Source: Hyphomonadaceae bacterium (GTDB taxonomy: Bacteria > Pseudomonadota > Alphaproteobacteria > Caulobacterales > Aquidulcibacteraceae). From it: a stretch of 64,000 nucleotides of DNA. The position numbers and the translations under genes were made by a program. The number at the start of each line of letters is the position of its first letter. Position 1 is the first letter of the stretch. This document shows positions 55,989 through 64,000 of the stretch, piece after piece. The notes beneath the pieces were generated by a model, which was not told the origin of the DNA, did no database searches, and saw nothing but the letters and a program-made list of their open reading frames with translations. The DNA lies in assembly GCA_009773395.1 (NCBI GenBank), contig WRPI01000004.1, positions 62,001 to 126,000 of the forward strand. The letters are read 5' to 3'.

Positions 55989-58187
55989 TCATCCCATAAA
56001 CTCTGGCAACCAATTTTCATTGGCTTTGCGCATGGCGGAAGTTGAGAGCGAAAGAACATCGGCAATCACCAAATTAGCGCCGCTTGCCGCGCCAATTTCA
56101 CGAAGCAATAGTCCCGATTGCGCGACGGCCGCATTAAACCCGTCTAAATTATCGGGCGAAATCACAACCAAATAACGCGCTTGAGTCTCGGCAAAAAGCG
56201 CGGCGGTAGTCGGCACATTTTCGGGCAATTGTGCATCAATGCCAATATTCGAGGCCATGCAAAGTTTGGCCAAGCCAAGTGCGAAGCCGCCATTTGACAA
56301 ATCATGGCAGGCTTTGATTTGCCTCTGTGCTATCAAAGAAGAAACAAGCGCGGCGGTGCGTTTTTCAAGAGGCAAATCCACGCGCGGCGGTGCGCCGTCA
56401 CTGCGTCCGCTAAGCTCACGCAATGCCAATGTCGCGCCCAAATTATCTGTGGTTTCACCGATAAGGAAAACCAAATCGCCATCCACTATTCCGCCATAGC
56501 CAATGGCATTATGGTAATCGCCAATTAGGCCTACGCCGCCAACAACGGGGGTTGGTAAAATCGCTTGCCCCATGGTTTCATTGTAAAGTGACACATTGCC
56601 CGATACCACAGGATATTCCAAAATGCGGCAGGCTTCGGCCATGCCTTCAATTGCGCCGACAATTTGCCCCATGGTTTCGGGCTTTTCGGGATTGCCAAAA
56701 TTAAGATTATCAGTAATCGCAATTGGCTTTGCGCCAGTGCAAATTATATTACGGTAGCTTTCGGCAACAATTTGTTTGCCGCCTTCATATGGGTCGTTCA
56801 AAACATAACGCGGAGTGCAATCGGTAGTAATTGCCAGTGCTTTATTTGTGCCATGCACCCGCACCAAAGCCGCATCAAATGGCTTGTCCGAAGCTGCCAA
56901 AGTGTCGGCCATAACGTGCCTATCATATTGCTCCCACACCCAACGCTTTGACGCAATATCGGGGCAGGCCAATAATTTCAAAACCGCTTGCCCAAAATCA
57001 ATATCGCCCAATTCGGCGGCATGGACTGGCGGTTGCGGCGGGGTTTTAACCCACGGCCTATCGTATTTTGGGGCATCTTCGGATAATGGGCCAATCGGAA
57101 TATCGCAAACAATTTCGCCATCAAATTCTAAAACTAAACGCCCAGTATCGGTGGTGTAACCAATAACCGCATAATCCAAATCCCATTTTTCCATAATGGC
57201 TTGGGCAATATGTTCTTCGCCCGGTTTTAGGATCGCCAACATGCGTTCCTGGGATTCTGACAGCATCATTTCATAGGGTGTCATATGGGTTTCGCGCACT
57301 GGCACATCGTTCATTTTCAAAACGATGCCAAGCCCTTCTTTGCCGGCCATTTCAACGCTAGAACTAGTTAGGCCCGCCGCGCCCATGTCTTGAATGGCCT
57401 CAATGCAATCGGTTTGCATCAATTCAAGGGTGGCCTCAATTAGCAGTTTTTCCATGAATGGATCGCCAACTTGCACGGTTGGACGCTTTTCCTCGCTGCC
57501 TTCATCAAAATCCGCGCTGGCCATTGTCGCGCCATGAATCCCGTCGCGACCAGTTTTGGAACCAAAATAAACAATCGGTGAGCCTATTTTTGCGCCGCGC
57601 GAATAAAAAATCTTGTCAGTCTCGGCAAGGCCCACACACATCGCATTGACTAAAATATTGCCATTATAGCTTTTGTCAAAATTGGTTTCGCCGCATACTG
57701 TCGGCACCCCAACGCAATTGCCATAGCCGCCAATGCCCGACACAACACCCGCCAATAGCCGCTTAGTATTGGCGTTTTCAGGCTCACCAAAGCGAATGGC
57801 ATTGGCAAGCGCAACTGGCCTTGCGCCCATTGTGAAAACATCGCGCATAATACCGCCAACACCAGTTGCCGCGCCCTGATATGGCTCAATGAAGCTGGGG
57901 TGATTATGGCTTTCCATTTTGAAAATACACGCCTGACCATCGCCAATATCAATAACGCCCGCGTTTTCCCCGGGGCCTTGAATTACTGCAGGGCCGGAAG
58001 TTGGGAATTTGGATAAGTGAATGCGTGACGATTTATAGGAACAATGCTCCGACCACATCACCGAAAAAATGCCAAGTTCAAGCAAATTGGGCGCGCGGCC
58101 AAGGCGGTTAAGAATCACCTGATATTCATCAGGCTTAATGCCGTGCTGGGCGATGGTTTCTGGTGTTAGTTGTTCGGTGACAGGCAT
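55989..58187 (-). CDS. purL: Phosphoribosylformylglycinamidine synthase subunit PurL
   Basis: A 732-residue small-type PurL, the synthetase subunit of the PurL-PurQ-PurS complex that makes FGAM in purine synthesis. It opens [20 protein letters not shown] and has [34 protein letters not shown], and [23 protein letters not shown] 58187 shares one base with the stop of the small lipoprotein gene upstream (TGATG), so expression is coupled. Small PurL needs separate PurQ (present) and PurS (not seen in this window). Confidence 0.96.
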   Translation of the reverse strand: MPVTEQLTPETIAQHGIKPDEYQVILNRLGRAPNLLELGIFSVMWSEHCSYKSSRIHLSKFPTSGPAVIQGPGENAGVIDIGDGQACIFKMESHNHPSFIEPYQGAATGVGGIMRDVFTMGARPVALANAIRFGEPENANTKRLLAGVVSGIGGYGNCVGVPTVCGETNFDKSYNGNILVNAMCVGLAETDKIFYSRGAKIGSPIVYFGSKTGRDGIHGATMASADFDEGSEEKRPTVQVGDPFMEKLLIEATLELMQTDCIEAIQDMGAAGLTSSSVEMAGKEGLGIVLKMNDVPVRETHMTPYEMMLSESQERMLAILKPGEEHIAQAIMEKWDLDYAVIGYTTDTGRLVLEFDGEIVCDIPIGPLSEDAPKYDRPWVKTPPQPPVHAAELGDIDFGQAVLKLLACPDIASKRWVWEQYDRHVMADTLAASDKPFDAALVRVHGTNKALAITTDCTPRYVLNDPYEGGKQIVAESYRNIICTGAKPIAITDNLNFGNPEKPETMGQIVGAIEGMAEACRILEYPVVSGNVSLYNETMGQAILPTPVVGGVGLIGDYHNAIGYGGIVDGDLVFLIGETTDNLGATLALRELSGRSDGAPPRVDLPLEKRTAALVSSLIAQRQIKACHDLSNGGFALGLAKLCMASNIGIDAQLPENVPTTAALFAETQARYLVVISPDNLDGFNAAVAQSGLLLREIGAASGANLVIADVLSLSTSAMRKANENWLPEFMG

Positions 58188-58627
58188 CAATTTACCCTAT
58201 TGATTATGATGGTTTCGGCTAGGGTTTGTCCCGAATATGGTTGGTTTGAAGTATTGACTGCAATTAAGCGCCCATCTTTTTCGAGCCGTGCAGAAAATGA
58301 TGGCATCGACAGCCTTGCAAAAGCCTCATTGTGATAGACTAATCGCCCAGTAATGTGGCCGCGTGGTCCATAATTTGTATCTGTAGTTGTGGCGAAAGTG
58401 GCAATTGGTTGCATCGGTGCATCGATAAAGCCACCATCAAAAAGCGCTACCGTTAGGATTTCACTATCGCCGAATTTCGAATCATCAGCGAATTTCACCA
58501 AAAATAAAATTTCAGTTTGATTTTTCGCAACATTCGAATTTGAAGGAACTTGTGACGCGGCTTGTTGTGGTGCTGCTGTGCAGGCACATAAAATACCAAT
58601 GGCAATTATCGCGAAAAACTTCTTCAT
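58187..58627 (-). CDS. Small lipoprotein between purQ and purL
   Basis: A 146-residue protein that I do not recognise. The signal [20 protein letters not shown] has a lipobox LCAC, so Cys16 is likely acylated. The rest is beta-rich ([38 protein letters not shown]). It overlaps purQ by four bases (ATGA) and its stop touches the purL start, so it is fully embedded in a purine operon. A lipoprotein here is unusual; its relation to purine synthesis is unclear. Confidence 0.75.
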   Translation of the reverse strand: MKKFFAIIAIGILCACTAAPQQAASQVPSNSNVAKNQTEILFLVKFADDSKFGDSEILTVALFDGGFIDAPMQPIATFATTTDTNYGPRGHITGRLVYHNEAFARLSMPSFSARLEKDGRLIAVNTSNQPYSGQTLAETIIINRVN

Positions 58628-59280
58628 CCTACCAAACTCTGAAAAATAAGCGCACCATCGTCTGACCCCAATTCCTTGGCAAAGGCGCGATCGGGGTGTG
58701 GCATAAGGCCCATAACATTGCCTTGTTTGTTTATGATGCCCGCTATGTCGTGCATTGATCCATTGGGATTGTTACGATATTTGAAAGCTACGCGGTTTTC
58801 ACCTTCAAGCCGAGCCAAGACTTCGGCATCGGCGAAATAATTGCCTTCGCCATTTCCAACTGTCATAGTGGCGATTTCGTGGTCTTTATAGGCGGTGGTG
58901 AAAATCGTGTCTGTATTTACTACGTCCAGATCAACGTCTTTGCACACATATTTAAGGCTGGCATTGCGCAATAACGTGCCTTCTAACAGGCCATTTTCGC
59001 ATAAAACTTGAAACCCATTGCAAATACCGAGAATTGGCGTGCCGCGTTTGGCATGGCGCATAATTTCGGCGTTTATTGGGGATAAAGCCGCCATCGCGCC
59101 ACAACGCAAATAATCACCATGGGCAAAACCGCCCGGTAAAACAATCAAATCCAATTCGTCAGAGAGTTTGGTTTCCTTGTGCCAAATCATGGCAACTTCG
59201 GCGCCAATACTTGTTTCAATCGCGATTTTACAGTCACGATCGCAATTGGACCCAGGATATACAATTACAGCGGATTTCAT
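58624..59280 (-). CDS. purQ: Phosphoribosylformylglycinamidine synthase subunit PurQ
   Basis: A 218-residue class I glutaminase that supplies ammonia to PurL. Family start [20 protein letters not shown], nucleophile Cys in [14 protein letters not shown], and a C-terminal [10 protein letters not shown] with catalytic His. ATG 59280 is chosen; four in-frame codons upstream belong to a second ATG and are not conserved. No good ribosome site is visible. Usually purS directly precedes purQ, but here ahpF does. Confidence 0.94.
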   Translation of the reverse strand: MKSAVIVYPGSNCDRDCKIAIETSIGAEVAMIWHKETKLSDELDLIVLPGGFAHGDYLRCGAMAALSPINAEIMRHAKRGTPILGICNGFQVLCENGLLEGTLLRNASLKYVCKDVDLDVVNTDTIFTTAYKDHEIATMTVGNGEGNYFADAEVLARLEGENRVAFKYRNNPNGSMHDIAGIINKQGNVMGLMPHPDRAFAKELGSDDGALIFQSLVG

Positions 59281-59340
59281 GTGCCACGGCATTAAAGTGA
59301 AAGCCGCAAAATGGCAATGTTCATAGTGTCTTTTGTTGGC

Positions 59341-60879
59341 CTAATTCCTTATCAAATAATCAAATGCACCAAGGCTTGCGGTTGCGCCTGCGCTCATGGC
59401 AATAATTATTTGTTTATAGGGGATATTGGTGCAATCGCCGGCTGCGAAAACGCCCTCCATATTGGTTTCGCCATGTGCGCCAATGATAATTTCGCCAAAT
59501 TTGGTTTTTTCAATCACTTCGCCAAGCCAATCCGTATTCGGCACAAGCCCGATTTGCACAAACACGCCTTCAAGTTCAACATGGGTTTCTTTGCCAGTTT
59601 CGCGGTTAGTAAATCTAATGCCATTTACCTTATCGGTTCCAGTTATTTCTTTGGTCTGGACATTCCTGTGAACTGTAACATTGGGTAAACTGAACAGGCG
59701 TTTTTGCAAAACTTCATCGGCTTTTAGGTCAGGCAAAAACTCCAAGACTGTTACATGGTTTACAATTCCCGCTAAATCGATTGCGGCCTCAATGCCAGAA
59801 TTGCCGCCGCCAATTACCGCGACATTTTTGCCTTTGAACAACGGCCCATCGCAATGCGGGCAATATGCAACACCCTTGTTTTTATATTCAGCTTCGCCCG
59901 TTACCCCAAGATTACGCCAGCGCGCGCCCGTTGCGATTACGACGGTTTTGCTTTTGAGGATTGCTCCATTTTCAAGCTCAATTTCAACATATTCCCGACG
60001 TTGTAGCGATTTCACTTTTTGCAGATTCATAATATCAACATCATATTGCTTGACGTGCTCTTCAAGGCTTTGAACAAATTTTGGACCTTCGGTGTAGGGA
60101 ACGGAAATGAAGTTCTCAATTCCCATGGTGTCCAAAACTTGGCCACCAAAGCGTTCTGCAACAATGCCGGTTCTGATGCCTTTTCGCGCAGCATAAATGG
60201 CGGCGCTTGCACCCGCTGGCCCGCCGCCGACAATTAACACGTCAAACGGTGTTTTTTTGTTCAAGGCTTCGGCTTCTCGGGCATGTGCACCCGTGTCGAT
60301 TCTGGCAATTATTTCCTCAATTGTGATGCGGCCATTTGCGAACATTCCGCCGTTTAGGAATACCGTTGGCAAACCCATAATTTGCTTGGCTTCGATTTCA
60401 TTTTTGAAAACACCGCCATCAATCATAGTATGTGTGATATTGGGGTTAAGCGCCGCCATGGCGTTAAGCGCTTGCACAACATCGGGGCAAATATGACACG
60501 ACAATGAAACATAGGTTTCAAAGCTGAATTGGCCCTTTATCGCCTCTATTTGTTCGATTAGCTCGGCGTCGATTTTCGGTGGTCGGCCTGAAGTTTGCAA
60601 TAATGCCAATACCAAAGATGTAAATTCATGCCCTAAAGGAATGCCCGCAAATGTTATGTTTGCAGGTTGGCTGGCCCGACCAATAGTGAAACTAGGAATG
60701 CGCTGCAAGCCAGCGCTTTCTACGCTTATTTTATCACTCATCGAGGCAATTTCATGCACAAGTTCGTGCATTTGCGCCGAAAACACATCGTCACCTTTTG
60801 CAATTTTAATCACAATGTTTTCTTCCAACATTGTTAAATATTGTGCCAATTGCGCTTTGATGTTTGAATCTAGTGCCAT
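59341..60879 (-). CDS. ahpF: Alkyl hydroperoxide reductase subunit F
   Basis: A 512-residue NADH-dependent flavoprotein that reduces AhpC. The N-terminal thioredoxin-like half has Cys-x-x-Cys in [17 protein letters not shown] binding is in [21 protein letters not shown], the active disulphide in [12 protein letters not shown], the NADH site in [19 protein letters not shown], and the C-terminal [25 protein letters not shown] 60879 follows GGAA at good spacing; fifteen codons upstream are rejected. It lies 86 bases downstream of ahpC. Confidence 0.95.
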   Translation of the reverse strand: MALDSNIKAQLAQYLTMLEENIVIKIAKGDDVFSAQMHELVHEIASMSDKISVESAGLQRIPSFTIGRASQPANITFAGIPLGHEFTSLVLALLQTSGRPPKIDAELIEQIEAIKGQFSFETYVSLSCHICPDVVQALNAMAALNPNITHTMIDGGVFKNEIEAKQIMGLPTVFLNGGMFANGRITIEEIIARIDTGAHAREAEALNKKTPFDVLIVGGGPAGASAAIYAARKGIRTGIVAERFGGQVLDTMGIENFISVPYTEGPKFVQSLEEHVKQYDVDIMNLQKVKSLQRREYVEIELENGAILKSKTVVIATGARWRNLGVTGEAEYKNKGVAYCPHCDGPLFKGKNVAVIGGGNSGIEAAIDLAGIVNHVTVLEFLPDLKADEVLQKRLFSLPNVTVHRNVQTKEITGTDKVNGIRFTNRETGKETHVELEGVFVQIGLVPNTDWLGEVIEKTKFGEIIIGAHGETNMEGVFAAGDCTNIPYKQIIIAMSAGATASLGAFDYLIRN

Positions 60880-60965
60880 TTTATGTTCCATTTCCTTTGG
60901 GCAAAGCTCCGCCCGCTTCCCCAAAAGTTAAGGGAAGTCGGACGTTTCATTGCTTCGCTTAGGGC

Positions 60966-61529
60966 TTAAATTTTGCCGACTAAATCAAGGCTCGGCGCAA
61001 GCGTTGCGTCGCCTTCTTGCCATTTTGCGGGGCATACTTCACCCGGATGATTGCGGACATATTGCGCGGCTTTGACTTTGCGCAAAAGCTCGGACGCATC
61101 GCGGCCAACGCCGCCAGCATTAACTTCAACAATTTGGATTTTGCCGTCTGGGTCGATTACAAATGTGCCGCGATCCGCAAGGCCAGCTTCTTCAATCATC
61201 ACGTCAAAATTGCGAGTAATAGCGCCAGTGGGATCGCCAACCAATGGATATTTGATTTTGCCAATGGTTTCGGAAGTATCGTGCCAAGCTTTGTGGGTGA
61301 AGTGGGTGTCGGTCGAAACGCCATAAATTTCTACGCCAATTTTCTGGAAATCAGCGTATAAATCCGCCAAATCACCAAGCTCAGTTGGGCACACAAAAGT
61401 AAAATCGGCGGGGTAGAAAAACAAAACCGACCAGCCGCCTTTAAGGTTGGCATCGCTTACCGGAACAAATTTGCCAGCGTGAAACGCGGTCGCGCTAAAT
61501 GGTTTAACTTCTGAATTAATAAGGGACAT
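60966..61529 (-). CDS. ahpC: Alkyl hydroperoxide reductase subunit C (peroxiredoxin)
   Basis: A 187-residue typical two-Cys peroxiredoxin. The peroxidatic Cys is in [20 protein letters not shown], and the resolving Cys in [17 protein letters not shown]. It reduces peroxides and is recycled by AhpF. The start at 61529 is fixed by the family N-terminus ([18 protein letters not shown]) and GGAAAG five bases upstream; the open frame extends 51 codons further, across the oxyR promoter. It is divergent from oxyR, which is likely its activator. Confidence 0.96.
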   Translation of the reverse strand: MSLINSEVKPFSATAFHAGKFVPVSDANLKGGWSVLFFYPADFTFVCPTELGDLADLYADFQKIGVEIYGVSTDTHFTHKAWHDTSETIGKIKYPLVGDPTGAITRNFDVMIEEAGLADRGTFVIDPDGKIQIVEVNAGGVGRDASELLRKVKAAQYVRNHPGEVCPAKWQEGDATLAPSLDLVGKI

Positions 61530-61616
61530 AATGACTTTCCTTTTCGAAAACGATTCATCAAATTGATGACATAGGCTTTTTGCATTTTTATGAATGCTTT
61601 GTCCAATCAATTGTTT

Positions 61617-61645
61617 TTGACTTTTGTATAGTTTCAGTCTATATT
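61617..61645 (+). promoter_or_regulatory. oxyR promoter overlapping an OxyR-type operator
   Basis: TTGACT (61617-61622), a 17-base spacer and TATATT (61640-61645) are close to the sigma-70 consensus. The spacer carries ATAG-TTTCAGT-CTAT (61628-61642), half of the OxyR site (ATAG-N7-CTAT repeated). Autoregulation of oxyR and activation of the divergent ahpC would fit. Transcription would begin about 61652, at the ATG itself, so the message may be leaderless. Confidence 0.6.
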
Positions 61646-61651
61646 GAAAGA

Positions 61652-62548
61652 ATGATATTACCCACCGTTCGCCAATTAACATTTCTTGTTGCCCTTAGTG
61701 ATTACGGATCGTTTATCGCGGCGGCCAACGCGGTCGCCGTTACCCAACCTTCGTTAACTGCTGGCATTAAAGAGCTTGAAGCTATTCTGGGCGTGCAATT
61801 GGTTGAGCGTGGACGAAAGGGGTGCTCTTTCACTCAAGCAGGAAAAGTCACGGTTGCGCGCGCGCGCATAATTATCGCTGGCATGATTGAATTAAGCCAG
61901 CAAGCGGCGGCGGCATCCGAGCCATTAACCGGCTCTTTTCGCATGGGAATTATCCCGACAATAGCGCCATTTTTATCGCCCAAGGCAGTGCCGCAAGCCA
62001 AGAGTGCTTACCCAAAATTGAAATTATATTTGCGCGAAGAACAAACTGCACGCCTCATTGATTCGCTGATGAGCAATGAATTGGATGCCGCAATAATTGC
62101 GTTGCCATATGAAGCAAAAGGCATTGAAACCGCTGTGCTTTTTGACGATGAGTTTTTGTTTGTTGCGCCAAAATCTCACAAGTTTGCCAAACAAAAATCC
62201 GTGAAAATTGACGAAATTGATTTGGCTGATTTGCTTTTGCTTGAGGACGGGCATTGCTTAAAAGACCACACAATCAATGTATGCGGCGGCATGGGATTGG
62301 GAGCGCAAGAAGTTCGGGCGACTTCGCTTTTTACTTTGGTGCAAATGGTGGCGGGCGGTATGGGCACTTCACTTATCCCGAAAATGGCAATTGACGCGGG
62401 CTTGCCGCTTAACGGGCTGGTGGTAAAAGGCTTTTCGCCACCAATTGTCGGTCGGCAAATTGGGCTCGCGTGGCGCAAAGGGTCGAGCCGCGAAAAAGAG
62501 GCAAAGATATTGGGTCGCCTTTTGTGTCACGCGCCAGCTAATGAGTAA
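61652..62548 (+). CDS. oxyR: Hydrogen-peroxide sensor and LysR-type regulator OxyR
   Basis: A 298-residue LysR-type activator. The winged helix is in [20 protein letters not shown] and [20 protein letters not shown]. Cys202 in EDGHCLKDH and Cys211 are nine residues apart, the same spacing as the redox pair C199/C208 of E. coli OxyR. It is therefore the peroxide sensor and probably controls ahpC-ahpF. ATG 61652 has almost no ribosome site. The open frame extends upstream through the promoter, which is rejected. It ends directly at the stop of the convergent phosphatase gene. Confidence 0.94.
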   Translation: MILPTVRQLTFLVALSDYGSFIAAANAVAVTQPSLTAGIKELEAILGVQLVERGRKGCSFTQAGKVTVARARIIIAGMIELSQQAAAASEPLTGSFRMGIIPTIAPFLSPKAVPQAKSAYPKLKLYLREEQTARLIDSLMSNELDAAIIALPYEAKGIETAVLFDDEFLFVAPKSHKFAKQKSVKIDEIDLADLLLLEDGHCLKDHTINVCGGMGLGAQEVRATSLFTLVQMVAGGMGTSLIPKMAIDAGLPLNGLVVKGFSPPIVGRQIGLAWRKGSSREKEAKILGRLLCHAPANE

Positions 62549-63328
62549 TTATTCCAATAAATTGTCGTGAATTTTTTGAACATCGTCTTGGTTCACACCA
62601 ATCATTTCCAAATAATCACTAATTGTTTCGTGCTTGGCGGCAATTGCGCCAAATGCTGCTTGCAAATACTCAGCATAAACCGCGCCCATGGGCCAGGTGG
62701 CTTCAACTGGGAAAGTGCGGCCAAATCTTTGCCCCAATTTTTCGGCATAACCTTTAATAATTTTGTCGAGATATGGAATTTTATTGGTCAGCATATAATC
62801 ATCTTCAATTATAGCATCATCAACCTCGAGGCATTTTAGAATCAAGGCGCACAAAACCCCAGTTCTGTCTTTCCCCGCCGCGCAATGAATTATTATTGGC
62901 GCATCATCATTTGCCAGCGCCAAAAAAGTCTCACGGAATAAATATTTGTGCTGATCTATAAATGGAATGCGCTGATAAGTATCAATCATATGCGCAAAAG
63001 TTGCATCATAAGTAACTTCATCGTCGCGTAAATAAGCCATATGCGGCGGCAGGGCTCCGCCATCGTCATGGACATCTAGCCCCTCTAAGCGGCGCAGCGG
63101 CAAATCGCCAAAATCACTCGGTTGTTCTTCGCGTTCTTTTGCGCGGCGCAAATCTATGATTGTTTTTGGTGAATGTACTTTGAAAGATTCCATTCCGCTG
63201 TCGGTGATATTTGAAAATTGCCCAGCGCGAAATAATTTGCCTTTTTTTACTGTTTGGTCGTTTTGGGTTTGGTATCCACCAAAATCACGAAAATTATGAA
63301 CGCCGCCGATTTCGATAAATCTATGCAT
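62549..63328 (-). CDS. Tyrosine/serine protein phosphatase family protein
   Basis: A 259-residue phosphatase of the bacterial lipid/protein-tyrosine type. The P-loop is IIHCAAGKDRTGVLCALILK (Cys nucleophile, Arg at +6), and the N-terminal GGVHNFRDFGGYQT block is typical of this family. The substrate may be phosphotyrosine or a phosphoinositide-like lipid. ATG 63328 (MHRFIEI) has AGG seven bases upstream; an in-frame start at 63355 would overlap amn. It lies five bases after the amn stop, so it is probably co-transcribed. Confidence 0.87.
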   Translation of the reverse strand: MHRFIEIGGVHNFRDFGGYQTQNDQTVKKGKLFRAGQFSNITDSGMESFKVHSPKTIIDLRRAKEREEQPSDFGDLPLRRLEGLDVHDDGGALPPHMAYLRDDEVTYDATFAHMIDTYQRIPFIDQHKYLFRETFLALANDDAPIIIHCAAGKDRTGVLCALILKCLEVDDAIIEDDYMLTNKIPYLDKIIKGYAEKLGQRFGRTFPVEATWPMGAVYAEYLQAAFGAIAAKHETISDYLEMIGVNQDDVQKIHDNLLE

Positions 63329-63332
63329 TGCG

Positions 63333-64000
63333 CTACCTAAAAGGGGGTTCGTCAAAGGAGCGTAATTTGCGCGAGTGAATCACTGCTTCTTTTGCGCGCA
63401 TAGTTTCAAGCGTGACAATGCCGATTTTCAAATGTTCACCAATTGCGCGCTCATAAAACACATTGGCCGCGCCGGGCAATTTGATTTCACCATGCACTGG
63501 CTTGTCAGAAATACAAAGTAGTGTGCCATATGGCACTCGGTGGCGGAAACCTTGCGCCGCGACCATACAGCTTTCCATATCGACTCCAATAGCGCGCGAC
63601 ATATTGATAAGTTGCCGCTCGGACGACCAATAAAGCTCCCAATTTCTATCGGCAAAACTCACAACCGTTCCAGTGCGTAATCGCCGCTTTAAGGCTTCTG
63701 GCGCTTCGCCGGTTACTTTAATTGCCGCATTTTGCAACGCGATTTGCACTTCGGCAATTGGCGGTATGGGAACGCTAAGCGGCAATATATCATCAAGCAC
63801 ATTATCGCGCCTTAAATAAGCATGCGCCAAAACATAATGGCCAATTTTCTGGCTTTGCCGCAGGCCGCCGCAATGGCCAACCATAAGCCAGCAATTGGGA
63901 CGTAAAACCGCCAAATGATCGGTAATATTTTTGGTATTGGAAGGCCCGACGCCAATATTCACTAAGGTGATGCCGTCACCCTCTTTGGAAAGCAGGTGAT
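63333..64000 (-). CDS. amn: AMP nucleosidase, C-terminal part
   Basis: The frame is open to the right edge; the 5' part lies outside. The visible 222 codons read HLLSKEGDGITLVNIGVGPSN, then ITDHLAVLRPNCWLMVGHCG and GLRQSQKIGHYVLAHAYLR, the catalytic nucleoside-phosphorylase-like domain of Amn. The enzyme splits AMP into adenine and ribose 5-phosphate to adjust adenine nucleotide pools. The C-terminus ends IHSRKLRSFDEPPFR. The phosphatase gene follows by five bases. Confidence 0.94.
   Translation of the reverse strand, partial: HLLSKEGDGITLVNIGVGPSNTKNITDHLAVLRPNCWLMVGHCGGLRQSQKIGHYVLAHAYLRRDNVLDDILPLSVPIPPIAEVQIALQNAAIKVTGEAPEALKRRLRTGTVVSFADRNWELYWSSERQLINMSRAIGVDMESCMVAAQGFRHRVPYGTLLCISDKPVHGEIKLPGAANVFYERAIGEHLKIGIVTLETMRAKEAVIHSRKLRSFDEPPFR

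Noticed and set aside
60905-60960. Terminator after ahpC from CTTCCC and GGGAAG near 60918-60934
   Set aside because: The stem is only six bases with no U-run, and ahpF follows in the same direction, so read-through is more likely.
61530-61682. Upstream extensions of ahpC and oxyR overlapping each other
   Set aside because: They cross the divergent promoter, and both families start at the internal ATGs chosen here.

Overview
The window is a gene-dense piece of an alphaproteobacterial chromosome of moderate to low GC. The evidence is gene content and order: split pntA subunits, secB next to timA (Tim44-like) and mltA and an Smr gene, the large 180-kDa-class NAD-glutamate dehydrogenase, hslV-hslU beside hisB-H-A-F-E, a dnaA-dnaN-recF-gyrB run, rpsT/enoyl-CoA hydratase/mutM next to divergent ubiE-ubiB, and zapA with a DUF4164-type neighbour. 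A GANTC cluster upstream of dnaA fits CcrM-type alphaproteobacteria (Caulobacterales/Rhizobiales-like). I cannot fix the genus. I see no rRNA, tRNA, CRISPR array, prophage or transposase.

Layout. 1-9.7 kb: transhydrogenase end, secB, timA-mltA-smr operon, NAD-GDH. 9.8-20.7 kb: AI-2E-type permease, HerA-like ATPase, aldehyde dehydrogenase, Tat-exported serine hydrolase, and two closely similar exported S9 peptidases that flank an oppositely oriented zinc-ribbon/SH3 gene. 20.7-29.6 kb: hslVU with an EAL protein, then the his operon running into a GNAT gene and an mpl-like murein-recycling ligase. 29.6-34.6 kb: unknown exported protein, class A PBP, PaiB-like protein. 34.7-41.2 kb: gyrB, recF, dnaN, dnaA (all minus). 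41.2-47.9 kb: likely origin region, sialate O-acetylesterase, rpsT, enoyl-CoA hydratase, mutM, OmpW-type porin. 47.9-55.3 kb: ubiE-ubiB, omega-aminotransferase, broken thioredoxin-like gene, def, zapA, glutathione-dependent formaldehyde oxidation pair. 55.4-64 kb: PH-like protein, purL/lipoprotein/purQ, peroxide defence (ahpF, ahpC, oxyR), a phosphatase and the end of amn.

The unexpected signals are mostly non-coding. (1) The start of mltA contains an in-frame, nearly perfect palindromic insertion of 162 bp flanked by a 9-bp direct repeat; removing it on paper restores an ordinary lipoprotein signal peptide. This resembles Rickettsia palindromic elements in behaviour. (2) Two diverged copies of a roughly 280-315 bp multi-hairpin element (41.8-42.1 kb and 46.4-46.7 kb) keep the same hairpins with compensatory base-pair changes and a paired indel. 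They flank the rpsT-mutM block, and one sits beside the putative origin. (3) A GC-rich repeat lies between ompW and ubiE. (4) The thioredoxin-like gene has an in-frame TAA followed by 31 codons of intact tail. (5) The oxyR promoter carries an ATAG-N7-CTAT box and may produce a leaderless message. No new multi-gene defence or biosynthetic system is evident; the multi-hairpin element and the palindrome in mltA are the best candidates for undescribed biology.
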